This document shows positions 46,591-57,879 of a DNA stretch of 64,000 nucleotides, in pieces. Source of the DNA: Phascolarctos cinereus (lineage: Eukaryota > Chordata > Mammalia > Diprotodontia > Phascolarctidae). The stretch is taken from NCBI RefSeq assembly GCF_002099425.1, contig NW_018344008.1, forward strand, positions 9,354,501-9,418,500, in the 5' to 3' direction. A program made the position numbers and the translations under genes. Position 1 is the stretch's first letter, and each line of letters starts with the position of its first letter. The notes beneath the pieces are model-generated. The model was not told the origin of the DNA and did no database searches. It saw only the letters and a program-made list of their open reading frames with translations.

Positions 46591-46976
46591 GGGGCAGCTA
46601 GGTGGCTCATGGGTTAGAGCACTGGGCTGGGAATCTGAATAGGAAAATTCTTAGATTCAAATCCAGTCTCAGACACAGGATGAAGCTGGGCAAGTCACTT
46701 AATCTTATTTGCCTCAGTTTCCTCATCTATAAAGTGAGTTGTGAGGCAGCTAGGTGATGCAGAGGATAGAGCACGGGCCCTGGCTTCAGGAGGACCTGAG
46801 TTCAAATCCTACCTCAGACACATAACACTTAACTATCTGTGTGACCCTGGGCAAGTCACTTAACCCTAATGCCTAGCCAAAAAGAAAAATAAAGTGAGCT
46901 GAAGGAAATGCCAAACCTTCCAGGATTCTTGCTAAAAAAAAAAAATTAAAACTGAGAAAACAGCTGAACAAAACAG
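46591..46976 (+). repeat. composite SINE interrupted by a second SINE
   Basis: The outer head and middle (GGGGCAGCTAGGTGGCTCAT, CTCAGTTTCCTCATCTATAA) run to 46741. The outer tail (GAAGGAAATGCCAAACC, ACAGCTGAACAAAACAG) resumes at 46902. Confidence 0.92.
46742..46888 (+). repeat. marsupial tRNA-like SINE nested in an older SINE
   Basis: GGCAGCTAGGTGATGCAGAG to CACTTAACCCTAATGCCTAG with an A-rich tail. The 13-base direct repeats ATAAAGTGAGTTG (46729-46741) and ATAAAGTGAGCTG (46889-46901) differ by one base. Confidence 0.95.
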
Positions 46977-47249
46977 ATATTTGTTTTCTTTCTTCTTGTA
47001 TAATTCTTCCTCTTTTTTCTGTCCCATGCTTTCAGTTGTTACCTATGCAAATTATTTCCACATCTGTGTATTCAGTCCTAACTTTCCCCCTGCACTCCAT
47101 CTATGCATTTGCAATTTACATATCTCATGGTCACTCAGGTATTCCTGTGGCACCATAAATGGGAACATTTAAACTCTCACTGTTTATCTTTCTTTATCTA
47201 CTTATACCACCAAACTTAGAAGATTTTTATAGTAGCCACTTCTTCCTCA

Positions 47250-47430
47250 CCAGGCATCTCTGGCACCATGGAAAAAGCATTGAACTTATAGTTGGAAGAT
47301 TATAGTTGAATCCCACTTCTATCACTTCCTAGTTGTTTGAATTATCAGCTTTAGTTGCTCTCAAATTTTTACAGAGTTATTGTGAAGGTCAGCTGAGATA
47401 AATAAAGCTTAAAGCACTTAAAGTCAACTA
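47250..47430 (+). repeat. MIR-type SINE
   Basis: ACCATGGAAAAAGCATTGAA, CACTTCTATCACTTCCTAGT, AGAGTTATTGTGAAGGTCAG. Confidence 0.65.
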
Positions 47431-47594
47431 TTATCTACTTACTCCCCAACTTCTTAAAACTGTATTCTCTTAGTGTTTTAAACATACTTTTGGAATTGTT
47501 CTTGTAAATGATAAACCTCAACCCAGTTCTGTTTGAATTAATGAGGCTTCATGATAACTGAGATGAAGAGTTGGAAAGTTGTCCTATTTTCTTT

Positions 47595-48450
47595 CTCTTT
47601 TTAAAAACGTGTTTTTATTGATATGTTGTGTTTTTTACATCATCATTCATCCCCAGTATTTTTTTAAATTAAAAAAGTTAAAATTTTTGAATTAAAATTT
47701 ATTAAATTAAATTTTTTAAAGACAAAAGCGAGAAGGGGGAAAAATAGCACATCTGTTCAATACCTTGAAAAAGTCCAGTAACATAACAGTCGAGGACTTT
47801 CCACCTCTACAAAAGGGTGGATTGGGAATGTCCAATTCAATCAAGTCATGCTTGATGTATACTTTTGTTACTTTCCCTTTTGATTATTTGTGAATCATTC
47901 TTTCTGCTTATGTTGTTGACATTGTGTATGTTTTCTTGGTTCTACTTATTTCACTATTCATGGAGATGTTTCCATGTTTCTTTGTATTCACATATACTTT
48001 CTTACAGCATGGTAATACTCCATTCTTATACCACAGTTTGTTTAGCCATTCCTCAGTCAATTAACTTCTGTCTGCTTTGTTTTCCAATTCTTTACTATTA
48101 CAAAAAGTGATTTGCTCTCCCCTTTATGCCCCAGGATTTTATTTAGGATCTACTTTGTCTCTGTCATCATCAGCTTTGGTGGTTCAGCTATCCTTTTTTA
48201 CTGATTAAAAATTCGTTTACCTATTAGTTATTTTTAGCATTCTTTTAAAAAATTTCAGTTCCAAATTTTCTCCCTTTAGCCCCTCTCCCACCCATTGAGA
48301 CGACAAGTTATGCTGGTGAAGTCACACAAAACATTTCCATACTACTCATGTTATGCACATGACTTTTAAATACACATACAAAATCTTCATTTGCTTTCCG
48401 GAGTTTCCAAGTACTTCTGGACATTGTCACTTAGGTATCTCCTACATATC
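47595..48450 (-). repeat. old L1-related fragments, antisense
   Basis: TGTTTTTATTGATATGTTGT, ATTGTGTATGTTTTCTTGG, TAATACTCCATTCTTATACC and, at 48258, CAGTTCCAAATTTTCTCCC then CCCACCCATTGAGACGAC. Confidence 0.6.
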
Positions 48451-48479
48451 TCAAATTAAACATGTTTGGAATAGTTAAA

Positions 48480-49745
48480 CTACCCCTTCCTCCTAACTGC
48501 CCTTTATTTTATCAGGAATGGTACTACCATTCCTTTGGTCACCCATGTTTATAAACTTTGAGTCAGTCTCTTCATTCTCACCCCTCGTCTAAGCAATTGC
48601 CAAGTGTTGTCAAGTCTTAGCAGTGTCTCTCACATCCATCCTTTTTCTCAGTTAATCATACCACAACCACTCACCTCTTGTTTAGACTATTTTAATATCC
48701 TCCTAATTATTCTTCCAGTCCTTGGCTTCCGCTAGCCTTCACTGTTGCCAGATTTTTATTCCTGAAATTCAGGTTTGTCCATGTCATTCCTTTGGTAAGA
48801 AGCTTAGGTGGCTTTCTGTTGACTCTGTGTTTTGACCTTTCTGTACCTTTATAGTCTGACTCTCAGCCTATTTTTCCTGGATGATTACACATTCTTTCCT
48901 CTTTGCCTTTCTGTTCTTGTTCTGTCCAAACCAGCCTACTTGTTGTTCCCCAGTTCACAGCTTTGCAATCAGCCTTTATTTAGGCTGATTGATTCTCCTC
49001 TCCTCCCCCAATGCCTAGAATATTCTTTTTCTCATCTTTGACTTTTGGAATCTATCCTTCAGGAGTCAACTCAGATGTTACCTTCAGCACCAGTCCTTTT
49101 CTGATTTTTCTAGTTCAGGGGTGGGTAACCTGTGGCCTTGAGGCCACATGTGGCCCTCTGGGACCTCAAGTTTAGACTGAATAAGTTCACAGAACAAATC
49201 CCCTTAATAAAAGGATTTAAAATTACATGTTGACTCAAGGCCTCGAGTTCCCCACCCCTGCTAGAGTAACTAGTGTGAGTCTATTAACTTTGCCAATGCT
49301 TTTTTTCTCTTCTATTTCTGAGGCAGAAACTAGTAGGGAATGGTTAGCTTTCACTTGGGAAGGAATCCAACATACCTTTTACTGTTCTTCCTCAAGACTA
49401 CCTGAACTTTCCTTCATACTGCTATGTTATGGTGGCAGAGACCTGAAAGAGGCTTCCTTTCCTGAGATGATTATTGTATACTGTTCCATTGACATGGCCC
49501 ATGACTGGGTCAGATGAGGCTAGTGGCAGAAACTCTACTGGAGCCCACTCCTGTTCTAGTTGGTAGTTTCTCTTTGCCCCCAAGTTTACTTTTAAAATAT
49601 TTTGTATTTAATTGCCTGTGTTCACCTAGAATCTGTTTTCCTTCTAGCAGAATGTAAGCTCTCTGAGAGCAGGGACTGTTTGCATTTTTTTTCTTTGATT
49701 CTTTGTCTAGTACAGTACCTGGTATGTAGCTGATTGAATGAAATT
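48480..49745 (+). repeat. L2 LINE 3' half, interrupted
   Basis: 48480-49110 is L2 ORF2 end and 3' UTR (AATGCCTAGAATATTCTTTT, TCAGGAGTCAACTCAGATG). The tail returns at 49610-49745 (AGCAGAATGTAAGCTCTCTG, GAGCAGGGACTG). A hAT-like MITE (49116-49260) and an unclassified block (49261-49555) lie between. Confidence 0.7.
49116..49260. mobile_element. hAT-like MITE (non-autonomous DNA transposon)
   Basis: A 145-base element with terminal inverted repeats: CAGGGGTGGGTAACCTGTGG at the left end, against a right end whose complement reads CAGGGGTGGGGAACTCGAGG. The start CAGGGGTGG is a common hAT terminus. Flanking 8-mers TTCTAGTT and CTAGAGTA share only CTAG, so the target-site duplication is unclear. 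No coding capacity. Confidence 0.75.
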
Positions 49746-49784
49746 ATTCCTTGAAATTTAAGGAAACTATTTATCATTATTTAT

Positions 49785-49940
49785 TTTTCCTTTTTTTTTT
49801 TTTTTGGCCAGGCAGTGGGGTTAAGTGGCTTGCCCAAGGTCACACAGCTAGTAAGTGTTATGTGTCTGAGGCTGGATTTGAACTCAGGTACTCCTGAATT
49901 CAGGGCCAGTGCTCTATCCACTGCGCCACCTAGCTGCCCC
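49785..49940 (-). repeat. marsupial tRNA-like SINE with target-site duplication
   Basis: A long T tract, then GGCAGTGGGGTTAAGTGGC and TATCCACTGCGCCACCTAGC. Direct repeats CTATTTATCATTATTTAT (49767-49784) and CTATTTGTCATTATTTAT (49941-49958) differ by one base. Confidence 0.95.
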
Positions 49941-50194
49941 CTATTTGTCATTATTTATACGAATAGTTTTTGAAGCAAATAGTTTTGTAGGATGTGTTTG
50001 TTTTACATTTATTTCAGTTTGGCAGATTGCCAAAACAAAAACCATCTCTTATTGCTGGGTACAAAGAAAATCCTTAGGGAGCTTATATTTTGCAAAGTTC
50101 TTAGGATACTAATGTAGTGTTTGGTTTAGTAGGTAATAGTTAAGGGGGAAGTGTAGGTTCATACCATGTCATTTTGATCTATTTCTGTACCTTC

Positions 50195-50330
50195 ATTTTA
50201 TAGATGAAAAAACTGACGCCTATAGAGGTTAAATAACTAAACATAAGTTGTACCTCCATCAGAGCCTGTTCTATAGTCTCCTGATTCTGCAGTTCAGCTT
50301 TTTTTATACTACTATACCAAGCTAGACATA
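50195..50330 (-). repeat. MIR-type SINE
   Basis: CATTTTATAGATGAAAAAAC and TAGAGGTTAAATAACTAAAC with a decayed head. 50331-50870 shows nothing recognisable. Confidence 0.55.
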
Positions 50331-50879
50331 GGTACTTAGTAATTAAAGAGAACTATGAGGAAGGTGGAGAGGACTCAAGTGGTAAAAAACATCCAGTTAA
50401 TTTTTGTTTATAATATGGAAGCATTGATCTAACCTAGAAGCATAACTAATTAGAAGTTGAAGTCATTCCGTGGAACATGAATCTCCATAATCACATGAAT
50501 CAACTTTTCATGGGTCTGAATTTTAAAGGCAAAAAAATTCATTTTTATGAGGTAAGAGAAAGAGGGAATAAATAGCTCAGTTATTTTTCAGATCATAGGC
50601 AAATTGTAAATAATTCCTTCTGCAGTTTGTTTATGTAACTGAACATGTAATTGATTAGTAACTCTGGGATGGTACAGTATTTGGGTAGAGGGGTGGTTTG
50701 AATAAGCTACAGATCATGTAATTTAAACATTACAGGTTTAATTATTGGATAATACTTCCAAGTTAGGCATCTAAAAATCTGGAAGAAGAGAAAGTCCAGA
50801 TATTCCTGTGACCCATATGCTTTCCATTTCCTTTTGGGCACAGTATGTCCCATAATGGAAGGCAGCCAGCTGTGAGGCT

Positions 50880-52545
50880 GTGATATCTACCATCTACCCC
50901 AAAGCGTTGACTTCTCTCTGTGTCAGCACAAGGCAACAGAAGTTGCCTCCTGCTCCAGATCCAGTGTCAGGTCTGGTCTCCCAACCAGGATGTGAGGAAC
51001 CTCAGATGCAAAGTAACCCTCCCTTTGATCTCAGGCCTTCCATCTCCTGTTGTTCCCGTCCCTAGAAGAAAGAGGAAGAGGATAGTTGGTGGGAATAAAA
51101 TGTCGTTCTGCTATATTCTTTCCTACCATATCTCTTCCCTTCCCTGCCCCCACCTTGGAAAGGAAGAGGAGTAGTGGAGCAGGGTGTCCTATCTAACCAT
51201 CTGAACTTGTTGTTCTTCCCATCTCATGATGCATTTGCTTCCCTCCAAATCTTTTTTGGGAAGAGGAGTGGCACCCTCTACTCAATAACATTCTTACACT
51301 TGGTCATACCCTCAATATTCCAGTCATTAGGAACCTCTATAGGTCACCATTCCAAATAACAGTCTCTACTACCTACACCTATACCTTTCTCCTTCCATCT
51401 GAAACTGGTGCCTCCTGTTGCCTCCAGTCCAATATCCAGCCTCAGTTGGGAAGAGAAATGGTGTCCTATACCCTGTAGTTCATCTAAACCCCATTACCCT
51501 TCCATCCAATTCCTTATTCCCATCTCCCTCAAACCTTATTTCATAGTTTCAAACAAACACCACCCAACCCTTCCACTGTACCCTCTAGCGTGCCTATTCC
51601 ATAGGCACCAAACTTCCCTTCATCCTAAATCTTTACTTCTCTTACTCTTTTTTTTCATCTGCTAGCTACTACTGAAACCTGGTTCCATTCAGATGACACA
51701 GCATCCTTGGCCACCCTTTCCAGATTGGGCTATACTACTTCATGTGCTCCCTTCCGCCTGTTGATTGAGGCAGGGGAGTTATAATAACTTACTGCTCTCA
51801 GTTGCCATTTCTAGCTTTTTCCCCCTACTTCAGTCATTTAGTAACTTCTTCTCTGAGGTTCATGCTATTCATCTCTACCACCTATTCAAAATCTTGTTAG
51901 CTGTAGATTATAGACCTACGGGTCATTCCTCTTCACTTTTACTGTTCCACCCACCTTGATCTTGCTATACACCCAAATGTACCAACTCCACATTCAAGAA
52001 TTCCAGAATCACCATATCTGACCATAATAATCTTATTTGTTTTTCCTTTCTCCCTCTGCCTTCCCTTACAAAACCCTAATCCTGTGGCTAGGGTTAGTGG
52101 CTCCCTGTCCCCTCCATAATCACATACAAAATCCTCTTTGTCATTCAAAATCCTTTATAAACTTTTCCAATCTTACACCATATTATCTGCCCCATATACT
52201 TTGATCCAGTGACACCAGCATCTGTGTTCCACAAACAAGAAATTCCATTCCTTGATTCTCTGGGTATCCCTCATGCCTGGAATGCTCTCCTCTCTCATCT
52301 CCTACTGCCTTCCCTGGATTCCTTTAAGTCCCAATTTAAAAACTCCATGCTCTACAGAAAGCCTTTTCCAAGCTTCCTAATTCTAGTGCCTTCCTCTCTT
52401 AATTGTTTACTGTTCATCCTGTATATATCTTATATTTGTACATATTTATTGTCTCTCCCATTAAAGTATGAACTCCTACAGAGCAGGGACTGTCTTTTTG
52501 CCTCGTATTTTTTGCCTTTATCCTTAGCGCTTAGCACATTTGTCA
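50880..52545 (+). repeat. L2 LINE with endonuclease region and 3' end, RT missing
   Basis: An EN-domain remnant (ETWFHSDDTASLATLSRLGY near 51675) is followed at about 52095 directly by the 3' part (TCCATAATCACATACAAAAT, ATGCCTGGAATGCTCTCC, GAGCAGGGACTGTC). The RT-coding middle is absent, so a large internal deletion is inferred. It ends about 125 bases before AEBP2 exon 2. Confidence 0.65.
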
Positions 52546-52668
52546 TTTCTAAGTAGTTTTAATTTATATAGAATGTCATGGTTAGGATATAGAATTCAAG
52601 TTGTAATATTAACTAATTGTTTGTAGCATCTCCGTATTTCTAAAAATATTTTTTCTTTCTTTTTACAG

Positions 52669-52876
52669 CATAAGCAGTACTATAATGGATGTAGACAGCA
52701 CAATTTCCAGTGGGCGTTCAACTCCTGCAATGATGAACGGACAAGGAAGCACTACTTCTTCAAGCAAAAACATTGCCTATAACTGTTGTTGGGACCAGTG
52801 CCAGACTTGCTTCAACTCTAGTCCAGATCTGGCAGATCACATTCGTTCCATACATGTAGATGGTCAGCGAGGAGGG
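52669..52876 (+). CDS. AEBP2: AEBP2 coding exon 2 (zinc finger 1)
   Basis: The exon has 208 bases. It completes the split Ser codon and then reads [17 protein letters not shown], a diagnostic AEBP2 stretch. Residues 271-294 form a GLI-type C2H2 finger: C271-x4-C276-x12-H289-x4-H294, with the core [10 protein letters not shown]. The exon ends HVDGQRGG (phase 0). The acceptor is strong, with a long T/C tract ending in ACAG. The donor GTTGGT is weak at +3 to +6. If it is not used, the frame stays open for 67 codons into intron 2, to a stop at 53078-53080. An L2 remnant ends about 125 bases upstream of the acceptor. Confidence 0.97.
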
Positions 52877-53286
52877 GTTGGTTTTATTCCTTTTTTCTTC
52901 TCTCACATCCTCGCCGCCCTATTTAAATTATTTTGTAATTTAGAATTGCTACCTAGCTGTTCTTTTAAATTACATTGTGGTTTTATATATATTACAATTT
53001 TTAAATCTATTTTATTATACATGTCATTTCTCTTTTCAAGTGGGAAAGCATTTGTATTATATGAACACCAGTTTACTTAGTTGTGATGTTACCTGGTATC
53101 TTTTTTCCCCCCACGAGTTTCTTCTTCAGAATAGGTTAAAAGCAAGAGGGAAGAATTCTCTGAACATTTTAAGTGCAATAGAGTACAATAGTTTTTTGTT
53201 GCTATTGCTTGGTGGGTTACATGTTATCTTGAACTTTTTGTTTGTCAGGCTTATTCAGTTATAAACTGATAGTTTCAAAAGTCATC

Positions 53287-53292
53287 AATAAA
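53287..53292 (+). promoter_or_regulatory. AATAAA poly(A) signal in the 5' part of intron 2
   Basis: A canonical hexamer lies 207 bases after the stop (53078-53080) that ends the read-through of exon 2 into intron 2. It could serve an intronic-polyadenylation isoform carrying only finger 1. No clear downstream GU-rich element is seen, so use is speculative. Confidence 0.25.
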
Positions 53293-53359
53293 ATCTATCA
53301 GTGATTTCTGAAAGAAAAACCTCCCATGTGACAAAGAACAACCATCAAACTAAGACATC

Positions 53360-53960
53360 CAGCATAATGATCACATCTGACCATATATAAAACATTTCCT
53401 TCTGGTCATCTCTTTGCTATCCTTGGAGTCCTCCTTTAGGTTTTCAGATACTCAGAGCTTGACTGATCTTTTTTTAATGTATTTTTGCAGTCATTATGTA
53501 TATTGATCTGGTTCTACTTATTTTGCTCTATCATTTCTAACTCTTTATCTTCATATAGTAGTTTTTTTCAGTCATTCTGCAATCATCCATTTGACCATTT
53601 ATCAGCTGTTGCAAGAAATGCTATCAGTTCATAGAGAACTCTTCACTTGCACACAAATAATCATTATCTTCATATAGTAGTTTTTTCAGTCATTCTGTCA
53701 ATGATCATCATCCGTTTGACCATTTATCAGCTATTGCAAGAAATGCTGTGATTATTTTGGTATTTATTTGGTATTTGACTTTCATATTTTATAAACCTGG
53801 GAGTAGTATTGCTGGGTCAAAGGATATGAATAATTTAGTTGCTTTTCTTGAGTAGTTCTGCACTAATATCCGGAATGGTTGCTTCTATTCACAGTTCAGG
53901 CAACAGTGCAATAGTGTGTGCCTGTCAAGAATCCCTGGTGCCATTAGTAGCAGAAAGGTT
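53360..53960 (-). repeat. old L1-related fragment with a local duplication, antisense
   Basis: TTATGTATATTGATCTGGTT, TTGCTGGGTCAAAGGATATG, TCCGGAATGGTTGCTTC. A block is duplicated at 53545-53622 and 53664-53747. Confidence 0.6.
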
Positions 53961-54624
53961 TTTTTAGTTTCAAGGTTTTCTTATAAAGAAAGACATCCCC
54001 ACCACAAAATTTAAAACTTCAACATAAACATTCTAGCCATGTATGTTTTGAGTTAGAAACAATCCGAGATTGTTAGGGACTCCTGTTACTAGCAGTACCT
54101 ATGTTAGCCATTTGTACTAAATGGCAACTCTTACTTGGAGCTAAAATTAGAATTGTTCTAGGTTTCCTTAGACCTTACCCCAGCTGTGTAGTTCTGCTTT
54201 CATAAAATCAGTTTTGATCTGTGTGGGGTTGTGGGAGGAGAGGTAGAGTTGAGGAGATTAATACTGTCAAAATAGTTGTGGTGAATACTGAGTGTAAGGA
54301 ACTAAGAAGAATATTGTGGATAAAAACACTAACTTTTAAAAAACAGGCTAAATTTACTATATATAATCCACACTTTTGCCACTACTGCTACTATCTACTC
54401 TTTTATCTGCCAGTTATTTCTATTGAGATGCAGTAGTGCTAGCTTAGATGAGGTTGGCTTGCTATGTCATGTTGCTCATGTTGCTTAGTGATTACTTCCA
54501 AGACTGCTTTAATTTATATTTTCTTTTTAAGTATTTTTTTTAAAGAGAACCAAAACTTTTGATTGACTTTGAATTTTTATTCTTGGATTTGTAGGAAACG
54601 GCTTAAAATGTGTTGATCATTGAG

Positions 54625-54705
54625 TCAGTCATTATATTTATTAAGTGCTGTTCCAGGCACTTTCTGTACATTGAGGATACAAAAAGAGACAAGATAGGCC
54701 CTTCT
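54625..54705 (-). repeat. L2 LINE 3' scrap
   Basis: TTATTAAGTGCTGTTCCAGG, ACATTGAGGATACAAAAAG. 53961-54620 and 54706-55130 show nothing recognisable. Confidence 0.6.
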
Positions 54706-55129
54706 AACACATTACTAGATTTTAATTGGATTCAAAATTTTCAATGTCTGTATTTCTAGGAGGTCCATTAATGAATCTCTGGCACATAATAATGGCAAAA
54801 ACCAACCTCGTTGGCTAGATATATTGTTAACTCGGTCTGAGTTTTATAATTTGTATATGCTTGCTGGCTAGTGCTGAGAATGCAATGTTAGAAGATATTT
54901 AGCAGAGAGCCTCATTTTGTCATCCGACAACAATGTCTCATGCTAGACTTCTGTTTTCAGTAACATGAGGTACTCTCCTGCTTATGGGCTGGAATAAATG
55001 AACAAAGCTAAATGAAGAATATCTTAAATCAAAAGGATCATTGACTCTAATTGTTGACATACTTATCCCTACACTAGAATTCAAGAACATTATTGTACCC
55101 CAATGTATTCATGTTCTAGCATTATATGA

Positions 55130-55345
55130 TACTGTGCTAAGCACTCTTTACAAATATTGTACCATTTAATCCTCTCAACAGCCCTGGGAGGTAGATTCTA
55201 TTTTCCGCATTTTACAGATGAGGAAACAAAAGCAAATAGAGTAAGTAAGTTGCCCAGGGTCACACAACTAGTGTTTTGAGGCTGGATTTGAACTTAAGTC
55301 CTTCTGGCTGTAGACCTAGTGCTCTCTCCACTATGCCACCTATCT
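55130..55345 (-). repeat. MIR-type SINE
   Basis: TGTGCTAAGCACTCTTTACA, CCCTGGGAGGTAGATTCTAT, CAGATGAGGAAACAAAAGC, GCCCAGGGTCACACAACTAG. Nearly full length. Confidence 0.85.
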
Positions 55346-55364
55346 GTATCTCTTATTTTTTTAC

Positions 55365-56050
55365 CCAAGTTCTACAATTTTTTTTTCAACATTTGATAAA
55401 ATTATCACCACCAAATTTTTTCCCAACTTCCCTTCTTACTTCCCCTAAGAAAGTCATATCAACATACCAAATTTTTTTAAGAAAAAGGAAGAAAAGAGCA
55501 AAGCTCGTCAGTTGGTTGAGAAAAATATGAAAACCTGTGTAGTATACCAATACCCATTGACCTGTACTTGAAAAGCTGTGGGATAAGGGTGTCTTCTCAT
55601 AATTTCTTTGGGGTTATGATTGGTTACAATTTTGTAACATTCATTCTGTGTATTGTTTTTTATGCAAATAAGTTAAAATGTCATACCTTTTGACCCAGAG
55701 ATTTCACTACTGTATAAAAAGGAGATCACTGATAAGAAGAAAGTCCCTATATACATCAGAATATATATAGCAGTTCTTTTTGTGGTAGCAAAGAATCAGA
55801 AGCAAAGTAGAAGCCCATCAGTTAAGAAACAGCTAAGCAAATTGTGACACATAGATATGTGTTGTAAGACATGATAAATATGATGAATACAGACAAGCAG
55901 GGAAAAGATTTATGTTTAGTGAGGCAGAATGAATTAGGACTGACCCAAGAAAACAGCACAATGACTACAACAGTGTAAATGAAAAGTACAACCACTCCCA
56001 AAAATCCTAAGTGATTGTTGTAAAATTTTACACTAAGTAATTTTTTTATT
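55365..56050. repeat. opposed L1-related fragments
   Basis: 55365-55670 is antisense (TTCAACATTTGATAAAATTA, TTTTTCCCAACTTCCC). 55675-56050 is sense (TACCTTTTGACCCAGAGATT, TTTTTGTGGTAGCAAAGAAT). Confidence 0.65.
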
Positions 56051-57833
56051 CTTTTGCTTTTATATCATCTTTTCTAAAATATGGTCTTAACTTCTCTGTG
56101 TTCCCATTTAAAAAAAGGACCAGGTTCACTGTGTAGAAGTAACTGAAACTGGCCAACACAATCTGATAGTATATATAGTGTTCCATCATAATAACCCAAC
56201 CCTGCAAATATGGGATGTAATTGCATTTTTTTTCAGTTCTTTTTCAACTTAACCATTATAGCTACACAAGGAATTTAGTTTTGTTTCTTTTTACTTTCCT
56301 TTTACAGTGAGATGTGTATATTTTCATTTAAATTTCTTCCAGTCAAGCCTTTACTTTCTCAGTTCATGTTTGTACTGTCCCATACCAAAGCCATTGTCTG
56401 GATGTAGAAGAGTAGCTCATTGAGAGATCTATCAGAATACCCTGTGATTAGTTAATCTCAGTTGACAACTTCTGGTTTGGGGGTGGGGGGAAGTATCTCA
56501 AATTACAAATGAACCTTAGTTCATTAACTCTTGTAGCAAAGATATTTTAATTGTTCACGGTACCTATATAGGGAAACCTATTAACCACGGCTAAATACGA
56601 TTATAACAACTGAATTCTTGGGTCCATGCTTCTGTGTTTCAAATACTGTAGTAAAAGTTTTGGCTGATTTTAAAGTACCTTCTGTCCACTTACATACTCC
56701 TGAATTGTTCATGCTGTACAAGCAGGTTTTCACTCTTGCGGAGCATTAGTTCTTTACTCTTCTTTTGGGACTTGATTGTTTAAAGTTATCCTTAGGGCTC
56801 TTTCTTCTGATGTTTTGTTTCTCTTAAGCTTCTTTTCTTGTTCCTTCTTTTTTCTCAAGCTTCTTTTCTCACTTATTTTTTCTGAACTCTCTTCCTTGGT
56901 TGGTTTTCTTATGTTTTCTTTTCTGTAACATGGTGTTTGAAGACTTGAAGCAGGCCAACCACCCCATGTTGAGATAGGAATTCTGTCTTTTTTAAAATCT
57001 TTGAGAAATAGTCATGGTGGGTTTGGATATATAATCATCTTGAGGAAGTAGCCTCCAAGGCCTTAGGTTATACTTCCATAGCTTTAAAAATTAATATTAA
57101 TTTGGGGTAGTTAGACTTCAACAAATTTTACATTGTAGCTGGGTTATTATTAAAGCAGGAAATTTCCCAGTGTTCATGATATGTTCTGTGTAACAATGTG
57201 GAATATACTATTAAAGTTGTACTTTTCTCTATACTTTTGAACTAAAAATGAGAATACTTAAAAATTGTCAGTTTTCTCACTTGTACCTTGCAAAGGAATA
57301 GGCTGTTACTATTTCTATCAGACAGTTTTTAGAATGGAGTCTAGTTCAACCCTTTACTTTAGGGGGAATTTTACTTTCCCAATATATTTTTGCATAATTT
57401 TAACTGCAAAAAGTGCAGGTTAATACAACGTAATGGATGGATATCTAGCTGTGTAGTGAGGAAATTTCTGCAATAATGGATTATTATGTTTTTTCCACAT
57501 GTATAAATTGTGCTGAAGTGTATTTTATTTGCATTAACGTAGATGGATAAATTTTACTGCTTTAGAAGTTTTAATTCAATTTCCTGGTGTGCAGCTAGAT
57601 TCTCTGTTAGGTTGCATTAAATTCTTTTCACTGGTTATGTTAAAAATCTTACATAGCAATGTCACATACATACTTACAGTGTGCAGGGTTAATGAAGGAG
57701 GGGTGCATCTTTTTGTACTGTCACACAGGCCTTATGTAAATTATGCACACTTTCAAATAAATACACTGGTTGGTACACTTGTTTTAGAAAATTGGCCAAA
57801 TTGAAGCAGATTAAGACTGTGCCATGGCGCGCC

Positions 57834-57865
57834 CCTCCCCCCCCCTCCCCCCTCCCCCCTTTTCT
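57834..57865 (+). repeat. C-rich low-complexity tract
   Basis: This is a run of C blocks separated by single T's, directly after CCATGGCGCGCC. It is unusual in this AT-rich intron. The opposite strand is G4-prone. It forms the polypyrimidine tract of the candidate exon at 57880. Confidence 0.8.
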
Positions 57866-57879
57866 TGTTTTTGTACCAG

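Larger units (their letters stand above)
34273..52668 (+). other. AEBP2: AEBP2 intron 1
   Basis: The intron is 18396 bases, from donor GTCAGT to the acceptor TTTCTTTTTACAG. The first 300 bases are still CpG-rich. From 34600 to about 38500 the sequence is mostly unique, with a few MIR/L2 scraps. The rest is dense in LINE and SINE insertions, listed separately. Mammals also make a shorter AEBP2 from an alternative first exon within this intron (family knowledge). I searched for it and saw no convincing candidate. Confidence 0.85.

Noticed and set aside
57589-57804. 71-codon open frame with AATAAA at 57756 as a terminal exon
   Set aside because: No acceptor of quality in the needed phase, and the frame is not distinguishable from chance.
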